A DNA stretch of 64,000 nucleotides from Spirosoma montaniterrae (GCF_001988955.1 NZ_CP014263.1:3194001-3258000), one strand, 5' to 3'. Shown: positions 1 to 7,699, counted from the first letter of the stretch. The notes: generated by a model from the letters alone, not told the origin. Numbers and translations are program-made.

Positions 1-559
1 CGGGCAGCGAGGCCGCCGTATAAAAACCGGGGTAACTGATGCCCCACTGCCCTACCCGACCGTTGTTGTTCGGCACGTTTTTCAGCAGCCATTCAATAGT
101 ATCATACGTATCCGAACTCTCATCGGGCGCACCCGCCGTTGACGTAGCGACGCCCGTCTGCGCTTTTTTGCCTTTCTTACCGGCTGCGGGCTGCGGATCG
201 GGAATATTTGGCGTCATGTTGGTCCATTTACCTTCCGATGCCCACCGACCGCGCACGTCCTGATACACGAAAATGTACTTATCGCGCATGAGCGTACCCG
301 ACGGGCCAACCTGAGCCGCATAAGCATCGGGGCCGTAAGGAGCCACGCTGTAGCACGTCCGCTGCATCAGAAACGGGTATTTGTTGGTAGACGAGGCATC
401 TTTCGGCACGTAAACGGCAGTGTGTAGTTTCGTACCGTCGCGCGTGGGGATTTTGTACTCAAATTTCTGGTAATTCTCGCGGACGAAACTACCAGCGTTC
501 TGCGCCTGCGCCGACAGGGCAAATGTTAGCGCAAGCAGGCTATATAGCCAGTTTTTCAT
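1..559 (-). CDS. Secreted S15/CocE-family ester hydrolase, N-terminal part (cut by window edge)
   Basis: The minus-strand reading frame starts at ATG 559 and runs off the window after 186 residues without a stop. Residues 1-20 form a signal peptide ending in AQAQ, so the enzyme is exported. The rest matches the N-terminal half of the X-Pro dipeptidyl-peptidase S15 / CocE family, which includes alpha-amino-acid ester hydrolases and glutaryl-7-ACA acylases. Support is the beta-strand start 'YKIPTRDGTKLHTAVY', the 'QDVRGRWASEG' segment and the nucleophile elbow GISYPG, which makes Ser175 the likely catalytic serine. The catalytic Asp and His and the C-terminal jelly-roll would lie outside the window. 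The Lys/Ala-rich stretch around residues 120-148 looks like a loop insertion. The exact substrate cannot be told from this part. Confidence 0.85.
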   Translation of the reverse strand, partial: MKNWLYSLLALTFALSAQAQNAGSFVRENYQKFEYKIPTRDGTKLHTAVYVPKDASSTNKYPFLMQRTCYSVAPYGPDAYAAQVGPSGTLMRDKYIFVYQDVRGRWASEGKWTNMTPNIPDPQPAAGKKGKKAQTGVATSTAGAPDESSDTYDTIEWLLKNVPNNNGRVGQWGISYPGFYTAASLP

Positions 560-795
560 GTTGAAATTGGAGTTGGGAGGTTATGAATTCGTAAAGATAA
601 TCGCCAGTAGGCATAGTCGGTAGACTTCGCGTGTTTGGTTCTAATAGCTTTCTAATAATCAGTTAATTCGGCTTTAAGATAAGGGCTGCAATTTTGTATC
701 AACCAAAGCGGAAACGCAGCGGGCTATCACTCAACAGGCCGCTTTCCGATTCGCACCGGTTCATTACACTTCATCAACAAACACGTATCATTCTC
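560..795. promoter_or_regulatory. Divergent intergenic region
   Basis: About 236 bases lie between the minus-strand hydrolase and the plus-strand secreted-protein operon. Promoters for both are expected here. An 'attttgtatc' segment near 692-701 resembles part of a Bacteroidota -7 element, but I see no full match. An open frame from 694 runs into the next gene in phase. I prefer the ATG at 796 because a clean signal peptide begins there. Confidence 0.3.
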
Positions 796-1230
796 ATGAA
801 AACGCACATAAAATCGCTCGCTTTAGTTGGTTTAGTAACCCTTTTCTCGACCGCTACGACGCTGGCGAATGATAATACCACGAACACCAGCAACCGCACA
901 CCCAACAATATTCTGGGTTGGATAGCAAGCCCCAAAGCCACGCTTGAGGTTTGTACGCACAAAAAGAACAACTATCTGGTGGTGCAGGTGAAAAACAACG
1001 CCCGGCAAGCCATCAGCGTAGGTCTCTACACAACCGATGGGCTGGAGTTAGGCTTCTACCCCATCGGCAAACGCCAGGAAGCCCACGCCGTTCGGTTCGA
1101 CGTATCGGAACTTACCGATGCCAGCTACGTGGTAAAAGTGCGCAATCGCCACGAGACGATCACCAAAACGGTGACACTCGTTACTCCGCCCCAACCCTCC
1201 CGGCAGGCAATTATTGCCATTGCCGACTAA
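796..1230 (+). CDS. Small secreted protein, paralogue 1 of 3
   Basis: A 144-residue protein with a signal peptide (residues 1-24, ending TTLAN). The mature part is one predicted all-beta domain: a first strand 'ATLEVCTHKKNNYLVVQVKN', a middle 'VGLYTTDGLELGFYPI', and a last hairpin 'DASYVVKVRNRHETITKTV'. The same pattern (ordinary residue, turn, 'DG/DN-L', then 'DGLYRIEI'-like strand, then 'xRQ' tail) is seen in the ORFs at 1243 and 2327, so I call the three paralogues. The last strand resembles the beta-sandwich used by type IX sorting domains, but the conserved C-terminal sorting signature is not clear. It lies 12 bases before paralogue 2, so the two are probably cotranscribed. The start at 796 was chosen over an upstream in-frame start at 694. 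Function unknown. Confidence 0.75.
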   Translation: MKTHIKSLALVGLVTLFSTATTLANDNTTNTSNRTPNNILGWIASPKATLEVCTHKKNNYLVVQVKNNARQAISVGLYTTDGLELGFYPIGKRQEAHAVRFDVSELTDASYVVKVRNRHETITKTVTLVTPPQPSRQAIIAIAD

Positions 1231-1242
1231 CCAACTACTACT

Positions 1243-1671
1243 ATGAAACCGCTCCTGCTTGCCAGCCTGCTGCTTATCACGCAAATTGGGGCCGCGTTCG
1301 CAACCGATTCGCTGCGCACAGACCCGGAAGCACCGTCGCCGGTGTGGGTGGCATCGCCCAATGCATCGTTTGCGGTCCGAACCGTACATTCGCTCGATGG
1401 GCATCTGATGGTGGGAATCAATAACCTCGGTCAGCGCGATCTGACTCTGACGGTCTGGTCGGCGGATAATCGTGAGCTGGTATTCCTGAATCTCAACCGG
1501 CAACCCGGCCACGTAATTAGCCTCGACCTGCACGAATATGCCGACGGGCTGTACCGCATCGAGATTGCCAACGACGCTGAGAAGGTGGTAAAAGACGTAA
1601 AAATTGCAACCTCGGCCAGATTAGCCCGACAAACGTTTGTGACGGTAGCAGGCACTATGACCCGAATGTAA
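1243..1671 (+). CDS. Small secreted protein, paralogue 2 of 3
   Basis: A 142-residue protein with an N-terminal signal peptide (MKPLLLASLLLITQIGAAFA, residues 1-20). The mature domain repeats the plan of the ORF at 796: 'ASFAVRTVHSLDGHLMVGIN', 'LTVWSADNRELVFL', 'YADGLYRIEIANDAEKVVK' and the closing 'LARQTF'. It follows paralogue 1 by 12 bases, and a terminator-like hairpin follows at 1695-1729, so 796-1671 is probably a two-gene transcript. No catalytic motif is visible. Two mature all-beta proteins from one message suggests envelope or extracellular structural pieces, but this is inference. Confidence 0.75.
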   Translation: MKPLLLASLLLITQIGAAFATDSLRTDPEAPSPVWVASPNASFAVRTVHSLDGHLMVGINNLGQRDLTLTVWSADNRELVFLNLNRQPGHVISLDLHEYADGLYRIEIANDAEKVVKDVKIATSARLARQTFVTVAGTMTRM

Positions 1672-1694
1672 TAGCTGATTGCTTCGTTTTCTGC

Positions 1695-1729
1695 AAAAAG
1701 CTCTGGCCGTATCGGTCGGGGCTTTTTTT
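1695..1729 (+). terminator. Rho-independent terminator after the paralogue pair
   Basis: AAAAAGC at 1695-1701 pairs with GCTTTTT at 1721-1727, with GGCC/GGTC pairing inside the loop, and a T run completes the element. It lies 24 bases after the stop of the ORF at 1243. Confidence 0.7.
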
Positions 1730-1863
1730 ATTGGCAACACGCCCTTTTCTAATGCCTTTCTAATCGAACCCTAACCTGCACTTAAACCCGGTGGTGAATC
1801 TTTGCAGTGTCAAGTTAACACACAAATATGTGTCTGACGAACACGTTGTTTACGCTAAAAATC

Positions 1864-2286
1864 ATGAACGAGACCAACCAGTCATTGCCCGTAGTTACGC
1901 CAGAAACGGCTGTTGTACCAACCGCTTATGAGAATGCCCAGTCGAGCCTGTATTTAGGCTTTGGCAACCTCGTGTATGCGCTGGCAAAAGCAGATGGTCG
2001 GGTTCAGAACGAAGAAGCCGATGCGGTGCGGCAGTTGCTGGCCCAGCAGCCATTCGGAGATTTGGCGCAATACGCGTTTACACTGCTTGAAGAGCGCAAC
2101 GTATCTATTGAAGAGGCTTATGCCTTCGGGATGCGTCGGCTAACCGATAACCGGAAAGCCCTGAACGACACGCTTAAAAAGCAGTTTATCGACATTCTTC
2201 TGCACGTTGCCGGTGCCCACGACGATACGTCGCGGAAAGAGCAGGAGATGATTAAGCGATTCCGGCGCGACCTCCGGCGGCTGTAA
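1864..2286 (+). CDS. TerB-like helical protein
   Basis: A 140-residue, mostly helical, cytoplasmic protein without a signal peptide. The segment 'LVYALAKADGRVQNEEADAVRQLL' (residues about 38-61) is the typical first part of the TerB/DjlA-N fold: helix, then an 'ADG.v...E' acidic loop. A second acidic loop 'AGAHDDTSRKEQEMIKRF' near residues 117-134 matches the symmetrical second half. TerB proteins bind metal through these acidic loops and appear in tellurite-resistance and stress modules, but no other ter gene is nearby. An in-frame start exists 12 codons upstream at 1828; I prefer 1864. A near-consensus -7 element lies near 1797-1804. Confidence 0.6.
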   Translation: MNETNQSLPVVTPETAVVPTAYENAQSSLYLGFGNLVYALAKADGRVQNEEADAVRQLLAQQPFGDLAQYAFTLLEERNVSIEEAYAFGMRRLTDNRKALNDTLKKQFIDILLHVAGAHDDTSRKEQEMIKRFRRDLRRL

Positions 2287-2326
2287 GCGGCTGGATATGT
2301 TTAACTTCTAAAATTGATTTTCACTC

Positions 2327-2716
2327 ATGAAAGCCATAAAATTCTCGTTGCTGCTACTGTTTTTAGCCAGCCCCATTTTCATCTTCTCCAATTTTCGGCC
2401 CGCTGCGGGTAAACTGAACACGGCTGTTTATGCCGAATCGTCGCTGGCGCGGGTTCGCGTAGCGGTCGACAAACCCAGCGGTATGCCTATTTCGATTCGG
2501 GTTATGGATCAGGACGGCTGGCCCCTGCACGAGCAAATACTGACAGGTGACTCAAAGCAGGCCAATATAGGTATTAACCTGTGTGCGTTGCCCGATGGGT
2601 TATATCGTATGGAAATGGCCGGTGGCCGAACAATGCAAGCCTACGAGATCAAACTCTCATCAATAAACAATACACCCTCCGGTCGGCAGGTTAATGTCCG
2701 GCCAACCGACGGGTAA
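2327..2716 (+). CDS. Small secreted protein, paralogue 3 of 3
   Basis: A 129-residue protein with a signal peptide (residues 1 to about 27). The mature part has the same layout as the ORFs at 796 and 1243: 'ARVRVAVDKPSGMPISIRVMD', then 'DGWPLHEQIL', then 'LPDGLYRMEMAGGRTMQAYEIK' and a closing 'SGRQVNV'. It sits 40 bases after the TerB-like gene and is closed by the strong terminator at 2727. Its presence on the far side of the TerB-like gene suggests local duplication. No function can be assigned. Confidence 0.7.
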   Translation: MKAIKFSLLLLFLASPIFIFSNFRPAAGKLNTAVYAESSLARVRVAVDKPSGMPISIRVMDQDGWPLHEQILTGDSKQANIGINLCALPDGLYRMEMAGGRTMQAYEIKLSSINNTPSGRQVNVRPTDG

Positions 2717-2726
2717 TTGCAAAACA

Positions 2727-2759
2727 CCCCCGCTGGCAAATGCCAGCGGGGGCTTTTTT
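2727..2759 (+). terminator. Strong rho-independent terminator
   Basis: Perfect inverted repeat: 2727-2738 (CCCCCGCTGGCA) pairs with 2741-2752 (TGCCAGCGGGGG), followed by C and six T at 2754-2759. It lies 10 bases after the stop of the ORF at 2327. Confidence 0.9.
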
Positions 2760-2790
2760 CAACAAACGTTTGTCACACACAACTCACCCC

Positions 2791-3561
2791 ATGAAACGCC
2801 TTCAGTACATTTACGCACGCCTTTTACTTGTTGCCTTACTAAGCTACACAGTTAGTCACTCATCGCTGGCACAGCAAAATCTGTTCAACATACCGGCTGG
2901 CGATCTTACCCCGAAGAACAAGTTTTTCTTTCAGCACCAGAGCAATTTTTATGGCTCGGCGGGCGTCGAATCAAAAAATCACTTTGTATATGGTTTGGGC
3001 GGAGGCTTTGAAATCGGAGCCAACGTGCAGAACCTGAAAATGGAGTTTCGGCAAAATTCGCCATTTTTCACTACCAGCAGCGACACCGACAAAGCCGCCC
3101 CCATTCGTCCGCTGTTCCAGCTTACGGCTCAGAAATTTTTCTTTCTGAACGACAAGTTCAAAACCAGTATCGGTACGCAACTTGGCACGGGCCTGAACCG
3201 CTTCGGGCAGAACATGCGCGGCACACACTTCACCTACAATACATGGGTGTATGAACCCCGCCATCACGTCAAGTTTGTGGTTGGCCCTTACGTAACTGAC
3301 CGGGGAACGGTAGGGCAGGGCAATACCGTTGGGGTGCTGGTTGGGTTCGAGTACCCGGTTCACAAGAAATTACTGATAATGGGCGATTTTATTTCGGGGA
3401 ACAATGCCACGAGCGTATCGGTACTGGGTGTTAACTTCCTGGCGACCAAGCGTATTCAGCTTTGCCTTGGCGGGCTGATTCCTAACCCCAACAGCGGCAA
3501 CAAGCCCGGCGTTGTATTTGAGCTGAACATTCTGGGCTTCGACGACGGCCCATCGCATTAA
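2791..3561 (+). CDS. Outer-membrane beta-barrel protein
   Basis: A 256-residue protein with a signal peptide ending 'HSSLAQ' (about residue 28). The mature sequence alternates hydrophobic and polar residues with glycine/aromatic turns ('FVYGLGGGFEIGANVQ', 'KFVVGPYVTDRGTVGQG', 'NTVGVLVGFEYPV', 'IQLCLGGLIPNP'), as in a small outer-membrane barrel of some 8-12 strands. The opening 'NIPAGDLTPKNKFFFQHQSN' is a common start of barrel proteins in this phylum. An open frame continues upstream to 2740, but that start lies inside the terminator at 2727, so 2791 (MKRLQYIY) is the right one. No plug or enzymatic residue pattern is visible. Confidence 0.75.
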   Translation: MKRLQYIYARLLLVALLSYTVSHSSLAQQNLFNIPAGDLTPKNKFFFQHQSNFYGSAGVESKNHFVYGLGGGFEIGANVQNLKMEFRQNSPFFTTSSDTDKAAPIRPLFQLTAQKFFFLNDKFKTSIGTQLGTGLNRFGQNMRGTHFTYNTWVYEPRHHVKFVVGPYVTDRGTVGQGNTVGVLVGFEYPVHKKLLIMGDFISGNNATSVSVLGVNFLATKRIQLCLGGLIPNPNSGNKPGVVFELNILGFDDGPSH

Positions 3562-3609
3562 CGCTCAAACAGGCCAGGGTACGTTGCCTGTCGGCTTGTT
3601 TGGGCGTTA
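3560..3609. terminator. Hairpin between convergent genes
   Basis: AACGC.CAAACA.GCC from 3560 pairs with GGC.TGTTTG.GCGTT ending at 3609, overlapping the two stop codons. There is no T run, so terminator function is only likely. Confidence 0.45.
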
Positions 3610-3774
3610 GTTTAAGTCCCGCGCCTTCACGCGAACGGGCTTACCGTCTTTATCGGCAATGATGAGTTCAGTATCATCACGTTTTGCCTGGTCTACGACC
3701 TTTTGCACTGCCCGACGTACCCCAGCTAACACCAGTGCGATGTCAGGAACTGATTTATGTTCTGCTGAATTCAT
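3607..3774 (-). CDS. 55-residue protein translationally coupled to the zeta-like gene
   Basis: A small ORF from ATG 3774 to TAA 3607, starting MNSAEHKSVPDIALVLAGVR and ending KPVRVKARDLN. Its ATG overlaps the TGA of the zeta-like gene (shared ATGA at 3771-3774), so it is probably translated by coupling. The N-terminal half is helical and basic, the C-terminal half a short beta hairpin 'ELIIADKDGKPVRV'. Small proteins next to COG4185/zeta-like kinases are often treated as antitoxin candidates. Here the small gene follows the kinase rather than preceding it. The kinase is broken, so this ORF may be a surviving partner without a target. Function is inferred from position only. Confidence 0.5.
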   Translation of the reverse strand: MNSAEHKSVPDIALVLAGVRRAVQKVVDQAKRDDTELIIADKDGKPVRVKARDLN

Positions 3775-4291
3775 AAACTATGTATTTGCCGCCAAATAGA
3801 ACCGTCTGTTATTTCAGTATCAGATTGAATGCCACCTGACGCAATGATTTGCGGTGTTGGGCTTGCATTACTAAATATACTGAAATAATCACAAATTGGA
3901 ATGTATAGTTTCTTTAGGTTTTCCAGACTACGCTCATAACGTCGTTCCACTACTTCAGAGGGGATGTTATGTCCACCATTTGCTACTCGTTGCGCTACCC
4001 GCTGTTTTGAAACTTCGGCTGATGGTAGCCAAAAGTAGTATAAACTCACTACATACCCCACTTCTCTGGCCCGTCGAATCGTATGAACATACGAGCGGGT
4101 TGACAGTGTAGTTTCAAAAGCAAAATCAACCTGCTGCTGCAACAGATAATCAATTCGTTGCAGCATTAATCGACCAGCTTCAAATGCCACGCTTTCAGCA
4201 TTGAATGGTGAAAGCCCCCGCGCAATTTCGTCGGCATTAACAAACTCGTTCCAGCCCCATTCGGTCCAGCCAAAATATACAGATTAGGCAT
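3771..4291 (-). pseudogene. Zeta-toxin-like (COG4185) kinase, broken by an internal deletion
   Basis: The start at ATG 4291 reads MPNLYILAGPNGAG, the usual start and P-loop of zeta-like kinases, then loses frame and stops. The rest of the family sequence continues in another frame: NEFVNADEIARGLSPFNAES, then AFEAGRLML..., 'VDFAFETTLS', 'YYFWLPSAEVSKQRVAQRV' and 'IPSEVVERRYERSLENL'. What is missing is the end of the P-loop (Lys-Thr/Ser) and about 15 residues after it. TGGAA occurs at the joint, so deletion between two TGGAA copies would explain it. The surviving frame has a GTG at 4190 but would lack the nucleotide-binding loop. The first bases overlap the 3' end of the mutarotase-like gene by 8. 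Family members phosphorylate UDP-sugars or other small targets; this copy should be inactive. Confidence 0.75.
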
Positions 4292-4616
4292 TGAAATCAA
4301 ATACTTTTTTCATCGATATCCATTTCTGACCGGGCTGAGCCGAGGGCAGGGCCGCCTGATACTTCCACATCAACGTTTCCCATTCCTGCACCTTCGGGTT
4401 GTCGGCATCCATGCGGGCTTTGCGGTCGAACGAAAAATCGTCGGTGGTATCCATCACCAGCACAAGTCGGTTTTCAACGCGGTATATTTCCATACTCAGG
4501 ATACCGGCGTCGCGCAGACTTTGGAGTACGTCGGGCCAAACGGCTTCGTGGTAGCGTTCGTATTCGGCAATAAGAGCGGGGTCGTCTTTGAGGTCAAGGG
4601 CAAGGCAGTAGCGCAT
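4284..4616 (-). CDS. rhaM: L-rhamnose mutarotase-like protein
   Basis: A 110-residue protein of the RhaM/L-rhamnose mutarotase family (ferredoxin-like alpha/beta dimer), which interconverts the alpha and beta anomers of L-rhamnose or a related sugar. Visible family features are 'YERYHEAVWPDVLQSLRDAGI' at residues 19-39 with Tyr19 and His23 at the positions of the active-site Tyr/His, 'MEIYRVENRLVLVMD' and 'QEWETLMWKYQAALP'. The length equals the family norm. No other rhamnose or fucose gene is in the window, so the sugar is uncertain. It sits on the minus strand upstream of, and overlapping, the broken zeta-like gene. Confidence 0.8.
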   Translation of the reverse strand: MRYCLALDLKDDPALIAEYERYHEAVWPDVLQSLRDAGILSMEIYRVENRLVLVMDTTDDFSFDRKARMDADNPKVQEWETLMWKYQAALPSAQPGQKWISMKKVFDFNA

Positions 4617-4705
4617 GAGCAGGCACCGAATTAATCAGCATAGATGATACGTCGGGTAAAGTACGCACGCATCATTTACTAACCCTGCCCGGCAGCTTAT
4701 TTTTC

Positions 4706-4960
4706 TCAAATCGGCTTGATGGGCGGATTCGAGAAAAAGCCTTCGGCGGGGTGCTTGGCTGCTTTGCGGGCCAGTATTTTTTCGATCCGGGCCTGCTGAC
4801 CAGCATCGACCATTACCACATACAGGTGTTCCGTCGAATCGGTTTCTATAACGCCAAACTCTTTGTCGATGGCCTCGTCGGACAGTTTAAACTGCTGTTT
4901 CACCGACTCCAGCGAGGGCTGTTCCTGCTGGGCTTTGAACTGCAACATTACCTTTTTCAT
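4706..4960 (-). CDS. 84-residue partner of the subtilase
   Basis: Starts at ATG 4960 (MKKVMLQFKAQQEQ) and ends 84 residues later. A longer frame reaches 5056 but overlaps the end of the subtilase gene, so the shorter start is preferred. There is no signal peptide. The core 'HLYVVMVDAGQQARIEKILA' is a beta-strand followed by a helix, compatible with a small ferredoxin-like fold such as subtilase propeptides/inhibitors (I9), but no family signature is clear. It lies 49 bases downstream of the subtilase on the same strand, so an inhibitor, chaperone or substrate role is possible. This is inferred from position and size only. Confidence 0.6.
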   Translation of the reverse strand: MKKVMLQFKAQQEQPSLESVKQQFKLSDEAIDKEFGVIETDSTEHLYVVMVDAGQQARIEKILARKAAKHPAEGFFSNPPIKPI

Positions 4961-5009
4961 CGCGTTGAACGTAAATGGGGTAGGCAGTGCGTGCCTACCC
5001 CATGTTTGG

Positions 5010-6701
5010 TTAGTCTGTACAACCGCAATTACATTTTTTTCGGGGCTGTGGTTCACTATGGGCCATGGCCGGGTACTGCCCCGAAGCCATAAGCCCCTGA
5101 TAATAAGCCTGCATCAATAAACCCTCAAGCTGACTATCGTCGGTATCTCCATAGCCACCATCATCTGTCTGCGCTGAGAATGGCCCCGGACGCGGACCCG
5201 GTCCGGGTTGTGGCCCCGGAAATGGGCCGGGTTGTGGTCCCGGAAATGGTCCCGGCCAGGGGAACGGGTTCGGAAACGGATTGGGAACGGGCCACCGCCA
5301 CCGTCCACACAGATTCGGAAAGCGTCGGCAGAAATCAACGGGCACACGCAGCGGAAACAGCCGGTCAATCAGGCGGCATCCGCCTACAATACCGAAACCC
5401 GTTTCGAGGTCATAGCCTGACGGAGTGACATCGGTGGCCGTTGTTGTCATCAGCGTTCGGATAGCTGCCGGTGCCGTAACTGGATTGGTGGCATCGTAGG
5501 GTCTCACCGACCGCACCGCAGCCACCACGCCCGCCACTACCGGACAGGCCGCCGACGTACCTCCATCTGCCGAATACACGCCCGATCCCCGAAAATGCGT
5601 GAAGCCGGCCAGATCGGGTTTGTTATGGGTCAGGCAGCCCGGCCCTTTTGTAGAATAGCCAATACGCACACTATCAATCGTTACGCCAGCAACGCTGAGC
5701 ACTGCCGGATGGCTGTTGGCTCCGTAAATACGATTCGTGAACACGGCTCCGCCCGGTTCCCGGCAACGCCCGTCGGGGCAATCGGAGCCGCAGTTTCCGG
5801 CAGCGAACAGAATATCGGCACCCGCCCGTTCCAGATTACCAACCAGCAGATTGAACGGGTGATTTGGGTTGTCGCTGTAGTTACCCGGATGCCCTACCGG
5901 AAAATCCCACGAAGGCCGAAACATACCCCAGCTATTGTTGACTACCATCGACTGGAACCGTCGGCGCGGATTGCGCATGATGGTCAGCAGGTGATTAAAC
6001 GCCCGCACCGCATCGGAGAGTAGTCCCTCCATAACGGTGCCGCCCGGCGCGTTTGACTGAAGCAGAGCAATGTCGGCCAGTGTACAGTTTGGTGCGGCAA
6101 TCAGCACGTCGTAAGCACACATGGTGCCGTGCCCAACCGCTAAGCTACCGGGTGTCAGACCGGCACGGGGCACCCAACTCGATGCGGCATCGAACACTGG
6201 CGTTTTGCCCCGTGAGCGCAGATGGTCAAGGTTTATGCCCGTATCGACAATGGCAACCAGTACGCCGGTGCCATCCATGCCAACGGGGCGCATCCGACTC
6301 GTACATAGCAACCGCTCCACGTCGGCGTCGGTGCCAACGGGTCCTGTTGGACAAACAGCGAACGGTTCGATAACCGGGTCGGCGTAAATGGCTTTGACTT
6401 TCGGGCTTTTCAGCACCTTCTCGTAGTCGTCGGCATCTATCTCGCCCCGAACCAGGTAGGTCGAATCGGCGGAATTATCGCTCAGCACGAACGAACGCGG
6501 GTCAAGAATGGAGTCGGCGGTGGGCGTATCAAGGCGACCAACCAGCTCGACGGGCGGGAAGCTCGTATCTAACGTAAGCCCGGCCACATTCACCTTAACA
6601 CTGTCGGCAAGCCCTACCGATTCGTCGGTAACAGCCATACCGGCATTTTCAGCCAGGGTTTCAGACGGAGCCAATTCTACAATTACCCTCATGTTTGCCA
6701 T
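5010..6701 (-). CDS. Leaderless subtilase (S8) with Pro/Gly-rich linker and Cys-rich tail
   Basis: A 563-residue subtilisin-like serine protease. The catalytic triad is Asp153 (IVDTGIN), His191 (GHGTMCAY) and Ser383 (GGTSAACP), with oxyanion Asn303 (AAGNCG). Residues 70-115 ('TYLVRGEIDADDYEKVLKSP') resemble an I9-like propeptide. There is no signal peptide or membrane segment, so it acts in the cytoplasm or leaves by an unusual route. Residues about 470-510 are tandem Pro/Gly repeats (PFPGPQPGP), encoded by imperfect DNA repeats at roughly 5170-5285. The protein ends KKCNCGCTD after a helix at 520-545. The protease has eight or more cysteines in the catalytic region, including CGSDCPDGRC. It heads a probable operon with the 84-residue ORF. 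The C-terminal arrangement is not one I recognise. Confidence 0.85.
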   Translation of the reverse strand: MANMRVIVELAPSETLAENAGMAVTDESVGLADSVKVNVAGLTLDTSFPPVELVGRLDTPTADSILDPRSFVLSDNSADSTYLVRGEIDADDYEKVLKSPKVKAIYADPVIEPFAVCPTGPVGTDADVERLLCTSRMRPVGMDGTGVLVAIVDTGINLDHLRSRGKTPVFDAASSWVPRAGLTPGSLAVGHGTMCAYDVLIAAPNCTLADIALLQSNAPGGTVMEGLLSDAVRAFNHLLTIMRNPRRRFQSMVVNNSWGMFRPSWDFPVGHPGNYSDNPNHPFNLLVGNLERAGADILFAAGNCGSDCPDGRCREPGGAVFTNRIYGANSHPAVLSVAGVTIDSVRIGYSTKGPGCLTHNKPDLAGFTHFRGSGVYSADGGTSAACPVVAGVVAAVRSVRPYDATNPVTAPAAIRTLMTTTATDVTPSGYDLETGFGIVGGCRLIDRLFPLRVPVDFCRRFPNLCGRWRWPVPNPFPNPFPWPGPFPGPQPGPFPGPQPGPGPRPGPFSAQTDDGGYGDTDDSQLEGLLMQAYYQGLMASGQYPAMAHSEPQPRKKCNCGCTD

Positions 6702-6774
6702 AGTAACTAAAGTTTAACGGTTTAGGAATCAACCATTAGTCGCAACGGCAGCGAGTTGGGCGAACAGGTAATCA

Positions 6775-6813
6775 AACAAAAAACCCGGCTCAGTCTACAA
6801 GCCGGGTTTTTTA
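6775..6813. terminator. Bidirectional terminator
   Basis: AACCCGGC (6782-6789) pairs with GCCGGGTT (6801-6808), with an A run before and a T run after. On the minus strand it ends the ypfJ-like transcript before the subtilase gene. Confidence 0.8.
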
Positions 6814-6829
6814 ATAGAGGGTTCAGAAC

Positions 6830-7699
6830 TTATTGCAGATTAGCGTCTTCGCGGCTATTGAAGGTATCGCCCTGATTGAGGTCGCCGGTTTTCAGCCCTT
6901 TCGAGAACCAGTACATGCGCTGGGCGGAAGTGCCGTGGGTAAACCCATCGGGTACTACATACCCCTGCGTTTCTTTCTGAATGCGGTCGTCGCCAATGGC
7001 ATTGGCTGCTGTCAGAGCCTCCTCAACGTCGCCCGGTTCAAATGTAAACGTTTTGCCCTGTGCATGGTGCGCCCATACGCCCGCCAGATAGTCGGCTTGA
7101 AGTTCGAGCCGCACCGACATCCGGTTGGCCTGCCGTTCGTTCATTTGCTGCTGTGCCGAATGAACTTTGTCCATAATACCCAGTTCATCCTGCAAGTAGT
7201 GGCCCACTTCGTGAGCAATGACGTAGGCCATCGCAAAGTCGCCCGGTGCCTGAAACCGACGAGCCAGATCATCATAGAACGACAGGTCGATGTACAGTTT
7301 CTTATCGCCGGGGCAATAAAATGGTCCCGATGCTGCCGACGCGGCCCCGCAACCGGAGCGGGTTTGCCCCCGAAAAAATACCAGCGTTGGCGGGCGGTAT
7401 TGCATCCCTTCTTTCGCCAGAATCTGTGTCCAGGCGTCTTCTGTGCTTGCCAACACTTTGCGCGTAAATGAGGCTGCGGCATCGTCGGGTTGCGGCCCGG
7501 TGCGGGCACCCGGCATGGTAGGGCTTTGGGTTTGCTGCTGACTGCTGTTGAGCAGGTCCGACGGGTCGCCACCCAATAGTGTGACAATAATGGCAATCAC
7601 AATGGTGCCAATGCCGCCCCCCACAAGCAGCCCGCCACCCCCGCCACTGCCCCGGCGGTCTTCTACATTGCCGCTTTCGCGACCTCCTAACCAACGCAT
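6830..7699 (-). CDS. ypfJ: YpfJ-like neutral zinc metallopeptidase
   Basis: A 289-residue protein of the putative neutral zinc metallopeptidase family (YpfJ/KPN_02809). It starts MRWLGGRESGNVEDRRG, followed by a glycine-rich segment and a single membrane helix at about residues 23-43. The zinc motif is HEVGH at 163-167, with a downstream helix 'ELQADYLAGVWAH' from 199 whose Glu is the likely third ligand. 'SGCGAASAASGPFYCPGDKK' (115-134) is the conserved cysteine loop of the family. The C-terminal 'DGFTHGTSAQRMYWFSKGL' is also typical. The physiological role of the family is unknown. It stands alone, with a terminator after it. Confidence 0.9.
   Translation of the reverse strand: MRWLGGRESGNVEDRRGSGGGGGLLVGGGIGTIVIAIIVTLLGGDPSDLLNSSQQQTQSPTMPGARTGPQPDDAAASFTRKVLASTEDAWTQILAKEGMQYRPPTLVFFRGQTRSGCGAASAASGPFYCPGDKKLYIDLSFYDDLARRFQAPGDFAMAYVIAHEVGHYLQDELGIMDKVHSAQQQMNERQANRMSVRLELQADYLAGVWAHHAQGKTFTFEPGDVEEALTAANAIGDDRIQKETQGYVVPDGFTHGTSAQRMYWFSKGLKTGDLNQGDTFNSREDANLQ

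Noticed and set aside
1048..1533. Long antisense ORF (161 aa) opposite the paralogue cluster
   Set aside because: It is in the antisense frame of clear signal-peptide proteins and has no family pattern; high-GC shadow.
5170..5285. Tandem DNA repeat in the subtilase gene, possible CRISPR-like or VNTR array
   Set aside because: The repeats are in frame and encode a Pro/Gly linker; spacing is short and there are no unique spacers, so it is not a CRISPR array.
6833..7471. 212-aa plus-strand ORF opposite ypfJ
   Set aside because: The minus-strand frame has a complete zinc-metallopeptidase motif set; the plus frame has none.
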